A stretch of DNA of 64,000 nt, taken from positions 513,185 through 577,184 of the forward strand of contig NZ_MAQX01000011.1 in assembly GCF_001682865.1 (NCBI RefSeq), read 5' to 3'. The position numbers and the translations under genes were made by a program. Under the pieces are notes generated by a model, which was not told the DNA's origin, did no database searches, and worked only from the letters and a program-made list of their open reading frames with translations. Origin of the DNA: Bacillus sp. FJAT-26390 (GTDB taxonomy: Bacteria > Bacillota > Bacilli > Paenibacillales > Paenibacillaceae). The first letter of the stretch is position 1, and each line of letters begins with the position of its first letter. Shown piece by piece: positions 1 to 7,533 of this stretch.

Positions 1-368
1 TGCGATCGCACCGCCTTATAAATAGCATCAATCTTGTACTCGTCTGAGCAACCTCTTGGTATAATTCCTTTCGACCCATCCGCTTGTTGCACATAGTAGG
101 GCATGTTTGCTGTCCTTGTTTTCCATTGTGCCGCTCGTAAAGTATCGGTCCGAATGTTTCCGTTCGAGGCTGTAATGATCTCAACCCCGAATTGTGACAC
201 TGTCTTTTTTAGCCATTGTACGTGGTTGTACACCTTCTTCGGCTCCCAACCTGTATCTGCAAATATAACAAGATCGGGCTTTGTTTCGAATTCGCCATGA
301 CAGGCCATCAACAGCATTGTGGTTGACTGTACGCCAGCTCCTAAGCTAAGGACGTTTAACTGTTCCAT
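1..368 (-). CDS. PAPS-reductase-like PP-loop protein (phage, 3' end outside window)
   Basis: The reading frame starts at an ATG (366-368) behind an AGGAGGAAT ribosome site and runs off the left edge, so about 122 codons are visible. The N-terminus LSLGAGVQSTTMLL is the PP-loop (SGGxDS-type) ATP-binding motif of the phosphoadenosine phosphosulfate reductase / DndC-like superfamily, followed by VIFADTGWEPKKVY as in those proteins. Family members bind ATP and adenylate or reduce sulfur compounds; in phages they are common but their substrate is mostly unknown. The gene is the last visible member of the early operon, 26 bp after the preceding wHTH gene. Family assignment is good; function is not inferred further. 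Confidence 0.8.
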   Translation of the reverse strand, partial: MEQLNVLSLGAGVQSTTMLLMACHGEFETKPDLVIFADTGWEPKKVYNHVQWLKKTVSQFGVEIITASNGNIRTDTLRAAQWKTRTANMPYYVQQADGSKGIIPRGCSDEYKIDAIYKAVRS

Positions 369-394
369 TTATTCCTCCTCATGTATTTCCGTAT

Positions 395-613
395 TCATTC
401 AGATACTTGATCCTCAACAAGCCGCAATGTCCGAGCGTCGCCGTAATCCCAATCAAGAATCCCTTTTTCTTTCAACCTTACTAAATGCCCATGCGTTGTA
501 GATTTCGACTGCAACCCCACAGCATCAGTTATTTGTTGCACTGTTGGCGGATGTTGGTTGCTGCTTATGAAGGAAGTTATGAAGTCCAATATTTGATCTT
601 GTCTTTTAATCAC
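395..613 (-). CDS. small LexA-N-like winged-helix protein (phage)
   Basis: Seventy-two residues from a GTG start (611-613) preceded by GGGAGGTGGAC; a longer frame extends upstream but would overlap the sigma-factor gene and lacks a good ribosome site. The sequence RQDQILDFI...PPTVQQITDAVGLQSKSTTHGHLVRLKEKGIL matches the DNA-binding N-terminal domain of LexA (helix-turn-helix plus wing). There is no peptidase domain, so it is a stand-alone DNA-binding domain, probably a phage transcriptional regulator. It lies 28 bp downstream of the sigma-like gene in the early operon. Confidence 0.75.
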   Translation of the reverse strand: MIKRQDQILDFITSFISSNQHPPTVQQITDAVGLQSKSTTHGHLVRLKEKGILDWDYGDARTLRLVEDQVSE

Positions 614-641
614 GTCCACCTCCCTTTTCCCTATTGGCCTC

Positions 642-1307
642 TCATCGTGCGGATTTAGCGATATATACTTTGTACCGTTTACCAATCTCAATTTTCAAAA
701 ACCCGATGCGCTGATAACTTATGCCTGCTGTCTCCGCAATCTGGCGCAACGTCTTGTGATTCATTAGCCCATGCAACACCCATTGATGCCGCGGTTTCAG
801 CGTTGCTATAAATTCCTCGACTATTGGCATCGTGTAATCGTCCGTTGTGCCATGAAGGTTGTAGAAGCCTTCTTTATGATCAGTGTTTGCGACGATGGCA
901 TCCGATGATATGGCGGAGAGTCTAAGGTACTCAAGTGCCTTCTTTGCCCTGTCGATTGGAACGTTATACTTCTCAGCGATCCACTCAAGCGTTTGCTCTG
1001 TCTCCTGCCGTCTATTAATTGACAATGCTAGGTTGACTACATGTACAGGACTACGAAAGGTTGTCTTCAACGTCAGCTCCCGCATCATGTATCCAAGAAT
1101 TGTTTTGTAAGCATAGGTTGAGAACGTGTTCCCCTGAGACTCGTCAAACCGTTCAGCTGCATGCATTAAGCCCATGCTTCCGACTTGAACAAAATCATCA
1201 TAATCAACTAAAGTAGTACGAGTTTTAAACGCCATCTTGGAGGCCAAGTCTTTGACAAGCCCCATATTATCAAGCACTAATTGCTCCTTGTCTTTCGCAA
1301 ACGTCAT
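642..1307 (-). CDS. phage-encoded sigma-70 family factor
   Basis: This 221-residue protein has sigma-70 region 2 (about residues 15-80, with DYDDFVQVGSMGLMHAAERFD and a FSTYAY core) and a C-terminal region 4 helix-turn-helix (about 170-215, LKPRHQWVLHGL...TLRQIAETAGISYQRIG). It resembles small group 3/4 sigma factors. In temperate Firmicutes phages a sigma-like protein at the end of the early region often switches on late genes, and I infer that role here. The start codon overlaps the stop of the upstream 54-residue gene (ATGA), indicating translational coupling. Confidence 0.85.
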   Translation of the reverse strand: MTFAKDKEQLVLDNMGLVKDLASKMAFKTRTTLVDYDDFVQVGSMGLMHAAERFDESQGNTFSTYAYKTILGYMMRELTLKTTFRSPVHVVNLALSINRRQETEQTLEWIAEKYNVPIDRAKKALEYLRLSAISSDAIVANTDHKEGFYNLHGTTDDYTMPIVEEFIATLKPRHQWVLHGLMNHKTLRQIAETAGISYQRIGFLKIEIGKRYKVYIAKSAR

Positions 1308-1468
1308 CTTTTAAACAACTCCTTCCCCCGCATTGTTGGCTTGCTGCTTATCCGCTTTTCCCGTCGGAGCAATTCGCCTTGTGCCGCTGCTTTGTCAACC
1401 GTCGAAGCTTTTTCGTCATTAAATGCAATGATTACTAGCTGCGCCCTCGTTGCTTTTCGCCAGTTCAT
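1304..1468 (-). CDS. small phage protein, 54 aa
   Basis: An ATG at 1466-1468 with a strong GGGAGGA site opens a 54-residue frame beginning MNWRKATRAQLVIIAFNDE and ending in a TGA that overlaps the ATG of the sigma gene. The protein is basic and contains no cysteine pair or membrane segment. Coupling to the sigma factor suggests a partner or regulator, but I do not recognise a domain. The gene is supported by its ribosome site, the ATGA overlap and its fit in an otherwise empty gap. Confidence 0.65.
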   Translation of the reverse strand: MNWRKATRAQLVIIAFNDEKASTVDKAAAQGELLRREKRISSKPTMRGKELFKR

Positions 1469-1546
1469 GCAATGTCCTCCCGTCGTTTAAAGCTCCTAGA
1501 AGCCTGCTCTTACCTTTCATTTTCGTAACCACCAATTACATTAAGG

Positions 1547-2224
1547 TTAAAATAAAACGCCGACTGTGGGCTTTTCTGTACGCGAGCGAGGCTTCCGTGC
1601 TGGCGTCGTTCCCAAAGCTTTTGCGATAGCCTTCTCTTTCGCCTTTTTCTTTGCTGCGGCCTTGTCTGCTTTCTTCTCGACCATCGGTTTAAGCACCGTC
1701 TTTACAACCTCATATTGATAATCCGTGAAGTTATGCTCAAGCTCGTACTGTGTCACCGTTGTGGCGTATGCGATTTGTGCCAGCACATAAGCATCTGTAA
1801 CGTTATTGCTGGCGTGGTGATAACCCCATATTTCATACACGCCAGCGGCAACCGTCGCTTTGCTATCCATTTTCTTGCCGTCTGCGCCTTTCCTGTGCCG
1901 CGATCCATCGCAGAACTTCTTGAGCGCTGTTGGTGCTACGTCATGAAACTTTATGTTCCTGCGGTATAGGGCGCCTCTTATGCCGTATGCCAGCCCCCAC
2001 ATAAAGCCTACGCCTTGCCCTATTGCATTCGTTGCCGGAGACTCGATGCAAATCACATCGTCAGGCAGCAAGTGATCCATAATTTCTTGAATCAGCGTTT
2101 CCATGCGCTTCGGATCAATGTCACCGACTCCCGTCAAATCTTTCTGCTTCATGACGTTTCCGCGCTCGTCCAGAGCTACAAACCCCGTTGTTGATGCTGG
2201 GTCTATTCCTACATACCTTTTCAT
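1547..2224 (-). CDS. RuvC-like Holliday junction resolvase (phage)
   Basis: The 225-residue product starts YVGIDPASTTGFVALDERG (first catalytic Asp about position 8), then ICIESPATNA (Glu about 60), VAPTALKKF, and DAYVLAQIA near residue 143, the acidic pattern of RuvC-type RNase H-fold resolvases. The C-terminus is Lys/Ala-rich. Such enzymes cleave branched replication and recombination intermediates before packaging. It lies in the replication/recombination block. ATG with GGGGAG seven bases upstream. Confidence 0.8.
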   Translation of the reverse strand: MKRYVGIDPASTTGFVALDERGNVMKQKDLTGVGDIDPKRMETLIQEIMDHLLPDDVICIESPATNAIGQGVGFMWGLAYGIRGALYRRNIKFHDVAPTALKKFCDGSRHRKGADGKKMDSKATVAAGVYEIWGYHHASNNVTDAYVLAQIAYATTVTQYELEHNFTDYQYEVVKTVLKPMVEKKADKAAAKKKAKEKAIAKALGTTPARKPRSRTEKPTVGVLF

Positions 2225-2384
2225 TCCACGTCTCCCCTTTGCGAATTACTCCGTCATTCCTTTGCCATGCTGGCATTAAGAAAACCTCACCTATGACCTC
2301 TCCTTGCTCGTTGCGGTGTATCTCCCACGGTAGCGGCTGGAAGATCGGGTCAACGTACCGAACCTTCCGAGGCTCGCGCTTCAC
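2121..2384 (-). CDS. hypothetical phage protein overlapping the resolvase start
   Basis: A GTG at 2382-2384 lies eight bases after GGAGG; a TTG at 2388-2390 is an alternative that touches the TGA of the gene upstream. The frame gives 87 residues (KREPRKVRYVDPIFQPLPW...). The last third overlaps the resolvase gene by about 100 bp, which is long for a phage operon, so the C-terminal part is less certain. No domain was recognised. Confidence 0.45.
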   Translation of the reverse strand: MKREPRKVRYVDPIFQPLPWEIHRNEQGEVIGEVFLMPAWQRNDGVIRKGETWNEKVCRNRPSINNGVCSSGRARKRHEAERFDGSR

Positions 2385-2386
2385 CT

Positions 2387-2611
2387 TCAACCCCTCCGGC
2401 GTTGTGACTTCGTTTTGCGGTAGCTTAAACGCCTGATTTGTTTACTGCGTATGGCTCTCAACTTTTCAACCTCTAACTGCCAGAGGTGCAGCTCGTTAAC
2501 TAAAGTTGTCTTCCCATTCCGCCGACCGATTGAAAGCCAAACCATCTTATCAGGTTTATTCGCCAAGTCTATTCCAAAAACTTTTTCTTTTAACCGTTCA
2601 AGAAATCCCAT
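2387..2611 (-). CDS. small phage protein with P-loop-like segment, 74 aa
   Basis: Begins MGFLERLKEKVFGIDL and carries WLSIGRRNGKTTLVNEL, a GxxxxGKT-like stretch, but 74 residues are too few for a P-loop NTPase. The C-terminus is very basic (KTKSQRRRG). It overlaps the preceding gene by 22 bp and the following start by a few bases, typical of this compact early operon. Function unknown. Confidence 0.6.
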   Translation of the reverse strand: MGFLERLKEKVFGIDLANKPDKMVWLSIGRRNGKTTLVNELHLWQLEVEKLRAIRSKQIRRLSYRKTKSQRRRG

Positions 2612-2799
2612 TTACCAACCATCCTTTCGCTATAGTCTCCGAGCAGCTTATCAATGCGGTTGTAAGCCTGCATATATCGCGCTCGTTCTTCATCATCTAG
2701 TAGCGGATCGCTTAGTTTCTTAGCCCCAGCAACCAAACGCGCAAGCAGTTCTTCATATTCCTGGTATGTCTCGATGCGGTTAGGAAGCGGCTTTGCCAT
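2590..2799 (-). CDS. hypothetical phage protein, 69 aa
   Basis: A charged, probably helical 69-residue protein (MAKPLPNRIETYQEYEELLARLVAG...) that starts inside the 3' end of the DnaB-like helicase gene and ends inside the next gene. The overlapping arrangement and amphipathic helical composition support a real gene. No known domain was identified. Confidence 0.6.
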   Translation of the reverse strand: MAKPLPNRIETYQEYEELLARLVAGAKKLSDPLLDDEERARYMQAYNRIDKLLGDYSERMVGKWDFLNG

Positions 2800-4102
2800 G
2801 GTGACTCCTATCTATGTCGATGAATTTTCCTACGTTCTTTTGGAAGACCATCTCCACCGTGCCCGTTCCAACGTTCCGGCCCTTGGCAATGATAAGCTCG
2901 ACAACGCCCTTTTTCTGGCTTTCCTTGTCGTAATAGTCGTCCCGGTACAGGAATGTGATAATGTCCGCATCCCGTTCAATACCACCCGATTCCCCAAGGT
3001 CGGACATCATAGGCCGCTTATCCTGTCGCTTCTCCACATCTCTGCTTAATTGGGATAAGGCGACCACTGTCACGCCGAGCGTCCGGGCGATTAGCTTAAG
3101 CTGTCGTGAAACATATTCGACCTCTTCGCGCCTGCTGCCGAACTTTCGCCCGCCGCCAATGATTTGGATGTAATCGACGTAAACAACAATCGAGTCATGC
3201 TTCTTCTTGAGCTTCTTAACCTCGCCCCGAATGAACTGGACGGTCATGTCCGGCTTATCCGTGATGTATATCGGCAAGCGATCAAGCTCGTCCCGCGCTT
3301 CGCTGTATCGTTTCCAATCGTCATTGTTGAACATACCGGAACGCATCTTCGTACTATCCAAATGAGCGAGCGCGCATATGAAGCGCTCGGTTACTTGAAT
3401 CTCTTTCATCTCTGCGGAGAAGATCGCAGAAGCTACACCGCCACCTGTTGATGTTCGAATTGCGTCACCGACCATCGCCGCTGTTTTCCCCATTGATGGG
3501 CGAGCTGCGATAACTTCATAATCCCCGACTTGGTGCCCGCCAGTTAAGCGGTCGACTTCCCGGCTTATTGTCTTAGCGCCTGTCATGCCCTTTTTGGTTC
3601 GCCGCGCTTCCAGCTCCTTTGTATGACCGTCGAGGGTCGAACCCATATGTCGAAGCCCAGCGTCCTCATTCTTGATTGCCAACTCTTGCAATTCTTCGAG
3701 TTGTGCTTGTGCTGCGGCAAGCCGTTCCTTGACGTCTATCACGCCCGTTTTCGTTGCTTCGTACATAATCCGAAAAGCTTCTGCTGTCTCTCGCTGTATG
3801 TACTCGTCGCGAATGATTGCTTGGTAACGGTCGAAGTTGTCAACGGTCGGCACCGATCCGGCGAGCTGTGAAAGATACGAAATGCCGCCTATCTTCCCAA
3901 GGTTTGCGCCAGAGCGCTGGGCCATCATGACAAGATCAATCGTTCCCTCAACTTCGTAGTTGTCGATCAATGTTTCGAGAATGAGCTTATGACGTTCGTC
4001 CGCTGCCATCTCTGACGGTTGAATATAAAGATCGTCAGTACGTTCGGGCGTTTGGATCAATGCGCCGAGCACCGCTTGCTCAGCTTGCAGGAGTGCGTTC
4101 AT
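2780..4102 (-). CDS. dnaB: replicative DNA helicase, DnaB family
   Basis: This 440-residue protein has the DnaB N-terminal helical domain (EQAVLGALIQTPE... about 8-100) and a RecA-like C-terminal domain with Walker A ARPSMGKTAA (about 199-208), Walker B IVVYVDYIQII (about 300) and LSQLSRDVEKR. It is the ring helicase that opens the phage replication fork. It is translationally coupled (ATGA) to the helicase-loader gene and follows the initiator gene, giving the initiator-loader-helicase order of SPP1-like replication modules. Confidence 0.95.
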   Translation of the reverse strand: MNALLQAEQAVLGALIQTPERTDDLYIQPSEMAADERHKLILETLIDNYEVEGTIDLVMMAQRSGANLGKIGGISYLSQLAGSVPTVDNFDRYQAIIRDEYIQRETAEAFRIMYEATKTGVIDVKERLAAAQAQLEELQELAIKNEDAGLRHMGSTLDGHTKELEARRTKKGMTGAKTISREVDRLTGGHQVGDYEVIAARPSMGKTAAMVGDAIRTSTGGGVASAIFSAEMKEIQVTERFICALAHLDSTKMRSGMFNNDDWKRYSEARDELDRLPIYITDKPDMTVQFIRGEVKKLKKKHDSIVVYVDYIQIIGGGRKFGSRREEVEYVSRQLKLIARTLGVTVVALSQLSRDVEKRQDKRPMMSDLGESGGIERDADIITFLYRDDYYDKESQKKGVVELIIAKGRNVGTGTVEMVFQKNVGKFIDIDRSHHGKAAS

Positions 4103-4443
4103 TCTTTAGCACCTCGTTTCCGTTGCAGCAATTCCTTCGGCGGGTCTACTGCATCCCGTTCCCATTGGTCGAGCTGGTCAAGGCGTTCAGAGGCTTCCAG
4201 CAATAACAGCTCGCCGTGCGTTGTGCTGTCCGGCTCCGCTCTCATGATGTCGGCTATCGTCGGGAAGAAGGTCGACGAACTGATATGACGATGTAAATTC
4301 CGCAGCGCCGTTTCTCCATCAAAGATGGCAAGCATCTCTAACCATGGCTGGAATAAGTGAGGGCTTTGCCGAAAGTTCGGCGCGCTATTCGGGTAAGCCG
4401 CTGCCGCCTTCGTCAATAGCAAGGTTATCTGCTGCCTGTCCAA
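4099..4443 (-). CDS. helicase loader, G39P-like
   Basis: I place the start at TTG 4441-4443, six bases after a GGGGGTG site; the frame is open further upstream, but that stretch overlaps the initiator gene and is not family-like. The 114-residue product (ITLLLTKAAAAYPN...PWLEMLAIFDGETALRNLHRHI...PTIADIM) matches SPP1 G39P, which loads and inhibits the G40P hexameric helicase. The TGA overlaps the dnaB start. A 59-bp overlap with the initiator gene remains. Confidence 0.75.
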   Translation of the reverse strand: MDRQQITLLLTKAAAAYPNSAPNFRQSPHLFQPWLEMLAIFDGETALRNLHRHISSSTFFPTIADIMRAEPDSTTHGELLLLEASERLDQLDQWERDAVDPPKELLQRKRGAKE

Positions 4444-5272
4444 GCCGTTCACCCCCGCCAAATTGTTCTCTGAAAAATTCCATGTTGTCGTCGAACTTAG
4501 TAGCCTTGCCCGCTGCCAATCCTTCGGGATCGACTTCCCAATAGTCCACATACCTTTTCTGATTGAGGTATGTTGAAGGATGGGGTATAAAGTTGACCTT
4601 TGTATCCAGAAGCTTGCACGTCTCTGCATAATTAACCGTATTGCTGATAATGCGCTCCGGGTCAAAGCTCTTTTCCCTGGACAGTTTCGTCCATGCTTTT
4701 AAGGCTGCTTGCTTAGAAATCCTTCTTGGATATACAGAGTAGAAATAATCAAAATAATCAAACGCTGGTGTATTATCTTTAAAGATTATCTTTAAAGATT
4801 TAATATCTTTATTTGGGGTCACTATTGCACCCCTCAAAGTAAGGTCTAGAGGGTCAGTGTTGCACCCCTCTAGAGGGTCACTATCGGAACCCTCAAAACT
4901 TAATTGTTGAGGGTCACTATCGGAACCCTCAAAGTTACCTTTAGCAGCCATTGCCACGCCCTCCCATTCGTCGTAATTCTTATTGAAAGCAAGCTTGCGA
5001 GCGTCTTTATTCGTGGCCTCTTTTGTCACGATTAAAACTTTTGCTTCTATTAGATAGCCAAGCTCCTTCTTCATCGTTCCGCGAGATAGCCCCGTCGCTT
5101 CCTGTAGATAAGTAAGAGCTAATGCGTGATCCTTCCGCTTGTACCCGTAAGTCATGCGCCAAACCTTCATAATGATTCGCAATTGAGCGCCGTTGAAATT
5201 GAAACGGCATATGTTGTCGAGTATTTCGTGAGCAATAACGGTATAGCCGTTCTCCTTCTGCGGTTTCGCCAT
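4385..5272 (-). CDS. phage replication initiator, RepO/O-protein type
   Basis: The N-terminal ~100 residues (MAKPQKENGYTVIAHEILDNI...YGYKRKDHALALTYLQEATGLSRGTMKKEL) form the winged-helix DNA-binding domain of lambda-O/RepO-like initiators. The middle (about 115-150) is a low-complexity repeat with two EGSDSDP copies, encoded by the iterons listed separately. The C-terminal part (FDYFYSVYPRRISKQAALKAW...) is the usual helper-interaction region. By analogy with lambda O, the protein binds an origin within its own gene and recruits the loader and DnaB helicase encoded just downstream. Confidence 0.85.
   Translation of the reverse strand: MAKPQKENGYTVIAHEILDNICRFNFNGAQLRIIMKVWRMTYGYKRKDHALALTYLQEATGLSRGTMKKELGYLIEAKVLIVTKEATNKDARKLAFNKNYDEWEGVAMAAKGNFEGSDSDPQQLSFEGSDSDPLEGCNTDPLDLTLRGAIVTPNKDIKSLKIIFKDNTPAFDYFDYFYSVYPRRISKQAALKAWTKLSREKSFDPERIISNTVNYAETCKLLDTKVNFIPHPSTYLNQKRYVDYWEVDPEGLAAGKATKFDDNMEFFREQFGGGERLGQAADNLAIDEGGSGLPE
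4772..4930. repeat. predicted phage replication origin: two 13-mers plus four iterons
   Basis: Within the initiator gene there are two exact tandem 13-mers ATTATCTTTAAAG at 4772-4784 and 4785-4797 in an A+T-rich stretch that continues to about 4814. Four 22-bp iterons follow at 4814-4835, 4849-4870, 4873-4894 and 4909-4930. Each has a dyad, GAGGGT at one end and ACCCTC (or ACCCCTC) at the other, around CACTAT-type centres. AT-rich 13-mers next to iterons are the usual arrangement of an unwinding element beside initiator-binding sites. Origin function is inferred. Confidence 0.7.
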
Positions 5273-5281
5273 TGCTGCACC

Positions 5282-5872
5282 TTACGCGTTTTCGGCGTGG
5301 AACTTGGTCACAAAGTCGGTTACTTTATTCGCTAAATCTTCATGGAGTTGTGGTTCGGCGGGATCACTCCACCATTTCATAACAAGCCCGTAAACACCCT
5401 CCCGCAGCCGTTCCTCTTTCGACTTCTCGACCGTGTAGCCATTAATCATGGCAGTTGCGATTAAATTGCAATCCACATGAGAGTTAACCCAATGCCATGT
5501 GCGAGGAGAAATCCCCGCATTATGAACAAAATCATGAATAGCGCTGTAGAACATTCCTCGATTAGCTTTTAATCGAGCTTTTATATCGTCCGCAACGTAC
5601 TGTGGCAGCACAACCTTTGCAGGCGCCTCATGCTTCTTGATCAATTCCAACATAGACATGTTTTCTTTTTGAAGCTGCGCGACGTTCTCCGTCAGCCGAT
5701 CCACATTCTTTTCTGATTGCCCAAACTTGGCAACAACCTCATGCAGCTCGCTTTCGATTGCTTCAACATGACCGATAAGCCCTTTAACAAGCACGCTGCC
5801 ACTTTCATAGCAGCCATCTTCCATCACACGTCTTTTTACTAAATGAAAATCCCGATCCTTCATGCGTCCCAT
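5282..5872 (-). CDS. phage protein with coiled coil, possibly DUF1642-like
   Basis: 196 residues. Residues about 35-75 form a likely coiled coil (VEAIESELHEVVAKFGQSEKNVDRL...), followed by an alpha-helical region with AMINGYTVEKSKEERLREGVYGLVMKWW that recalls DUF1642 proteins of Firmicutes phages. No catalytic motif is visible. It lies between the MBL hydrolase gene and the initiator gene and ends 9 bp before the latter's start. The function of the family is unknown. Confidence 0.65.
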   Translation of the reverse strand: MGRMKDRDFHLVKRRVMEDGCYESGSVLVKGLIGHVEAIESELHEVVAKFGQSEKNVDRLTENVAQLQKENMSMLELIKKHEAPAKVVLPQYVADDIKARLKANRGMFYSAIHDFVHNAGISPRTWHWVNSHVDCNLIATAMINGYTVEKSKEERLREGVYGLVMKWWSDPAEPQLHEDLANKVTDFVTKFHAENA

Positions 5873-6622
5873 TTATACGACCTCCAAATGATAATGATTG
5901 CCTTCGATAAAACCTTTCGCCTTCAATGTTCGCTTAACTGTAGCAAGCGCCAGCGCTGGCATATTGTTGTTACTGCTCATGTGGGTTAGTAAGATTCGTT
6001 CACCTTTACCGCGCACCAGCAGCGCCAGAGCAGCTGCGGCAGCTTCGTTTGACAAATGTCCTGTATCGCTCAGTACCCGACGCTTCAAGTCGTCATGATA
6101 TGGGCCATCGTTCACCATATCAATATCGTGATTGCACTCGAAGACATAGACGCTGCTGTCCATCATGGCCCCGATCATCTCACCCGTTACCTTGCCCGTA
6201 TCCATTAGGACGCTCACCTTTTCGCCGTTATAGTCGGTGACTGTATAGCCGACAGGCTCAAAAGCGTCGTGATGGACAGTGAAGCTATTGACGAAAAGGA
6301 ATGATTCCGAGAAGACGTCAAACCCAATCGGGCCGCTTACATCTTTACCGCTTTCCAGCCTGTCCAGCGCCTTAAGCGTCCCCTCGCTGGCATAGACAGG
6401 AATCTTGTACTTGTCCGCAAACGCTACACCCTTACAATGGTCTTTATGCTCATGAGTGATAAACACACCATCTATCTTGGTCGGGTCAATGCCGTTTTCG
6501 ACTAGGATTTTTTCGACCTTCGTCTTAGGTAAACCAATGTCTATCAGCACGCTTGTTTGTTCATTTCCGATCCATACGCAGTTAGCTTCCGAGCCGGACG
6601 CGAGAACCTTGACGTTCATCAT
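5873..6622 (-). CDS. MBL-fold metallo-hydrolase, YycJ-like (phage)
   Basis: The 249-residue protein has a metallo-beta-lactamase fold: N-terminal VKVLASGSEANCVWI, metal motif FITHEHKDH (about 55-63), VLMDTGKV and HMSSNNN later. It resembles YycJ/WalJ-type exonuclease-like hydrolases, which are common beside RecT in phage operons and may process DNA ends. Its ATG overlaps the stop of the bet gene (ATGA). Substrate is not deducible from sequence. Confidence 0.85.
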   Translation of the reverse strand: MMNVKVLASGSEANCVWIGNEQTSVLIDIGLPKTKVEKILVENGIDPTKIDGVFITHEHKDHCKGVAFADKYKIPVYASEGTLKALDRLESGKDVSGPIGFDVFSESFLFVNSFTVHHDAFEPVGYTVTDYNGEKVSVLMDTGKVTGEMIGAMMDSSVYVFECNHDIDMVNDGPYHDDLKRRVLSDTGHLSNEAAAAALALLVRGKGERILLTHMSSNNNMPALALATVKRTLKAKGFIEGNHYHLEVV

Positions 6623-7533
6623 TCTATTGGCTCAAGGCCGTCGTTCTCTTTTGCTTCTTCCACCTTGATCAACAGCGTTTTGAGAATTCCTTTAAGCTCG
6701 GCAAGTGTGTGTTTGTCTTTCTTCGGCGCGTATTCGGTAGCGAGAATTTTTTTCTGCTCATCCTTATTCGTGACGCCTAACGTTCTGAAAGCTCGTACAA
6801 TATCGCCCATGACGATTACCATATCATTCACTTGTGCGGCTGGCGGCTTTTCTTCTTCCGGCTGCCCCCGTTCCGGCTCTAGCTCTTTAATAGGTTCCGA
6901 AGGCGGCGTAATGTCGCGGCGATCATACGGGCTTACATTGTCGATTGTTTCCCCCTGTCCGGCTGCTTCGTCTTCGGCTACCTCGATACCGAATTGACGT
7001 TTAAACGCCCGCTTGATTGCGTGTTTCACGATCATATCGTCGTAATAGTTCTTCCACATTTCACCGTTGCGACCCTTAAGCAAATGTTCGACTTGATCGT
7101 TAGTGATGATAACCGCCATATCTGGCGCATTGTCACGGTAGGCCACACAATAAGCGCCGATCGTCTTCCCGCGTTGCAAGGTTTTGATTTTGTGAACTGG
7201 CTCACCCGTAATCATGTCAATTTCGAACTCATCGTTTTCCTTGACCTCAGAAGCGCGGAAGCCTTTGTATTGTGGGTTTTTCTTTGCAAGGGCTACGATA
7301 CCCTCGACGGCTATTTGAATGCTCATTACAGGGCCGTCTTTGCCGTTGTAAGTAATGCAATAGATTTGATTAAGGAATGGATTAAGGCCGGAGCTTACGC
7401 ACGTTTGGACGAAAAGCGCAAATTGCTCATTGCTTGTACCCTTTGCGATTGTGCCTTTAATTGTGTCTAACTCGGTTTGCGTAAAGCTTCCGACAAGAGC
7501 CTGTGTATTGCTTGCTGCCAATTGATTTGTCAT
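6619..7533 (-). CDS. bet: single-strand annealing protein, phage Bet/RecT
   Basis: The start is ATG 7531-7533 after GGAGGT; it overlaps the TAA of the ATPase gene (TAATG). The ~304-residue protein contains FVQTCVSSGLNPFLNQIYCITYNGKDGP, MSIQIAVEGIVALAKKNPQY and AIKRAFKRQFGIEV, diagnostic of the Bet (lambda beta) family. It anneals complementary single strands in recombination. With the SMC-like ATPase upstream and MBL hydrolase downstream it forms a recombination module. The C-terminal ~100 residues are acidic, Pro-rich and variable. Confidence 0.92.
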   Translation of the reverse strand: MTNQLAASNTQALVGSFTQTELDTIKGTIAKGTSNEQFALFVQTCVSSGLNPFLNQIYCITYNGKDGPVMSIQIAVEGIVALAKKNPQYKGFRASEVKENDEFEIDMITGEPVHKIKTLQRGKTIGAYCVAYRDNAPDMAVIITNDQVEHLLKGRNGEMWKNYYDDMIVKHAIKRAFKRQFGIEVAEDEAAGQGETIDNVSPYDRRDITPPSEPIKELEPERGQPEEEKPPAAQVNDMVIVMGDIVRAFRTLGVTNKDEQKKILATEYAPKKDKHTLAELKGILKTLLIKVEEAKENDGLEPIE

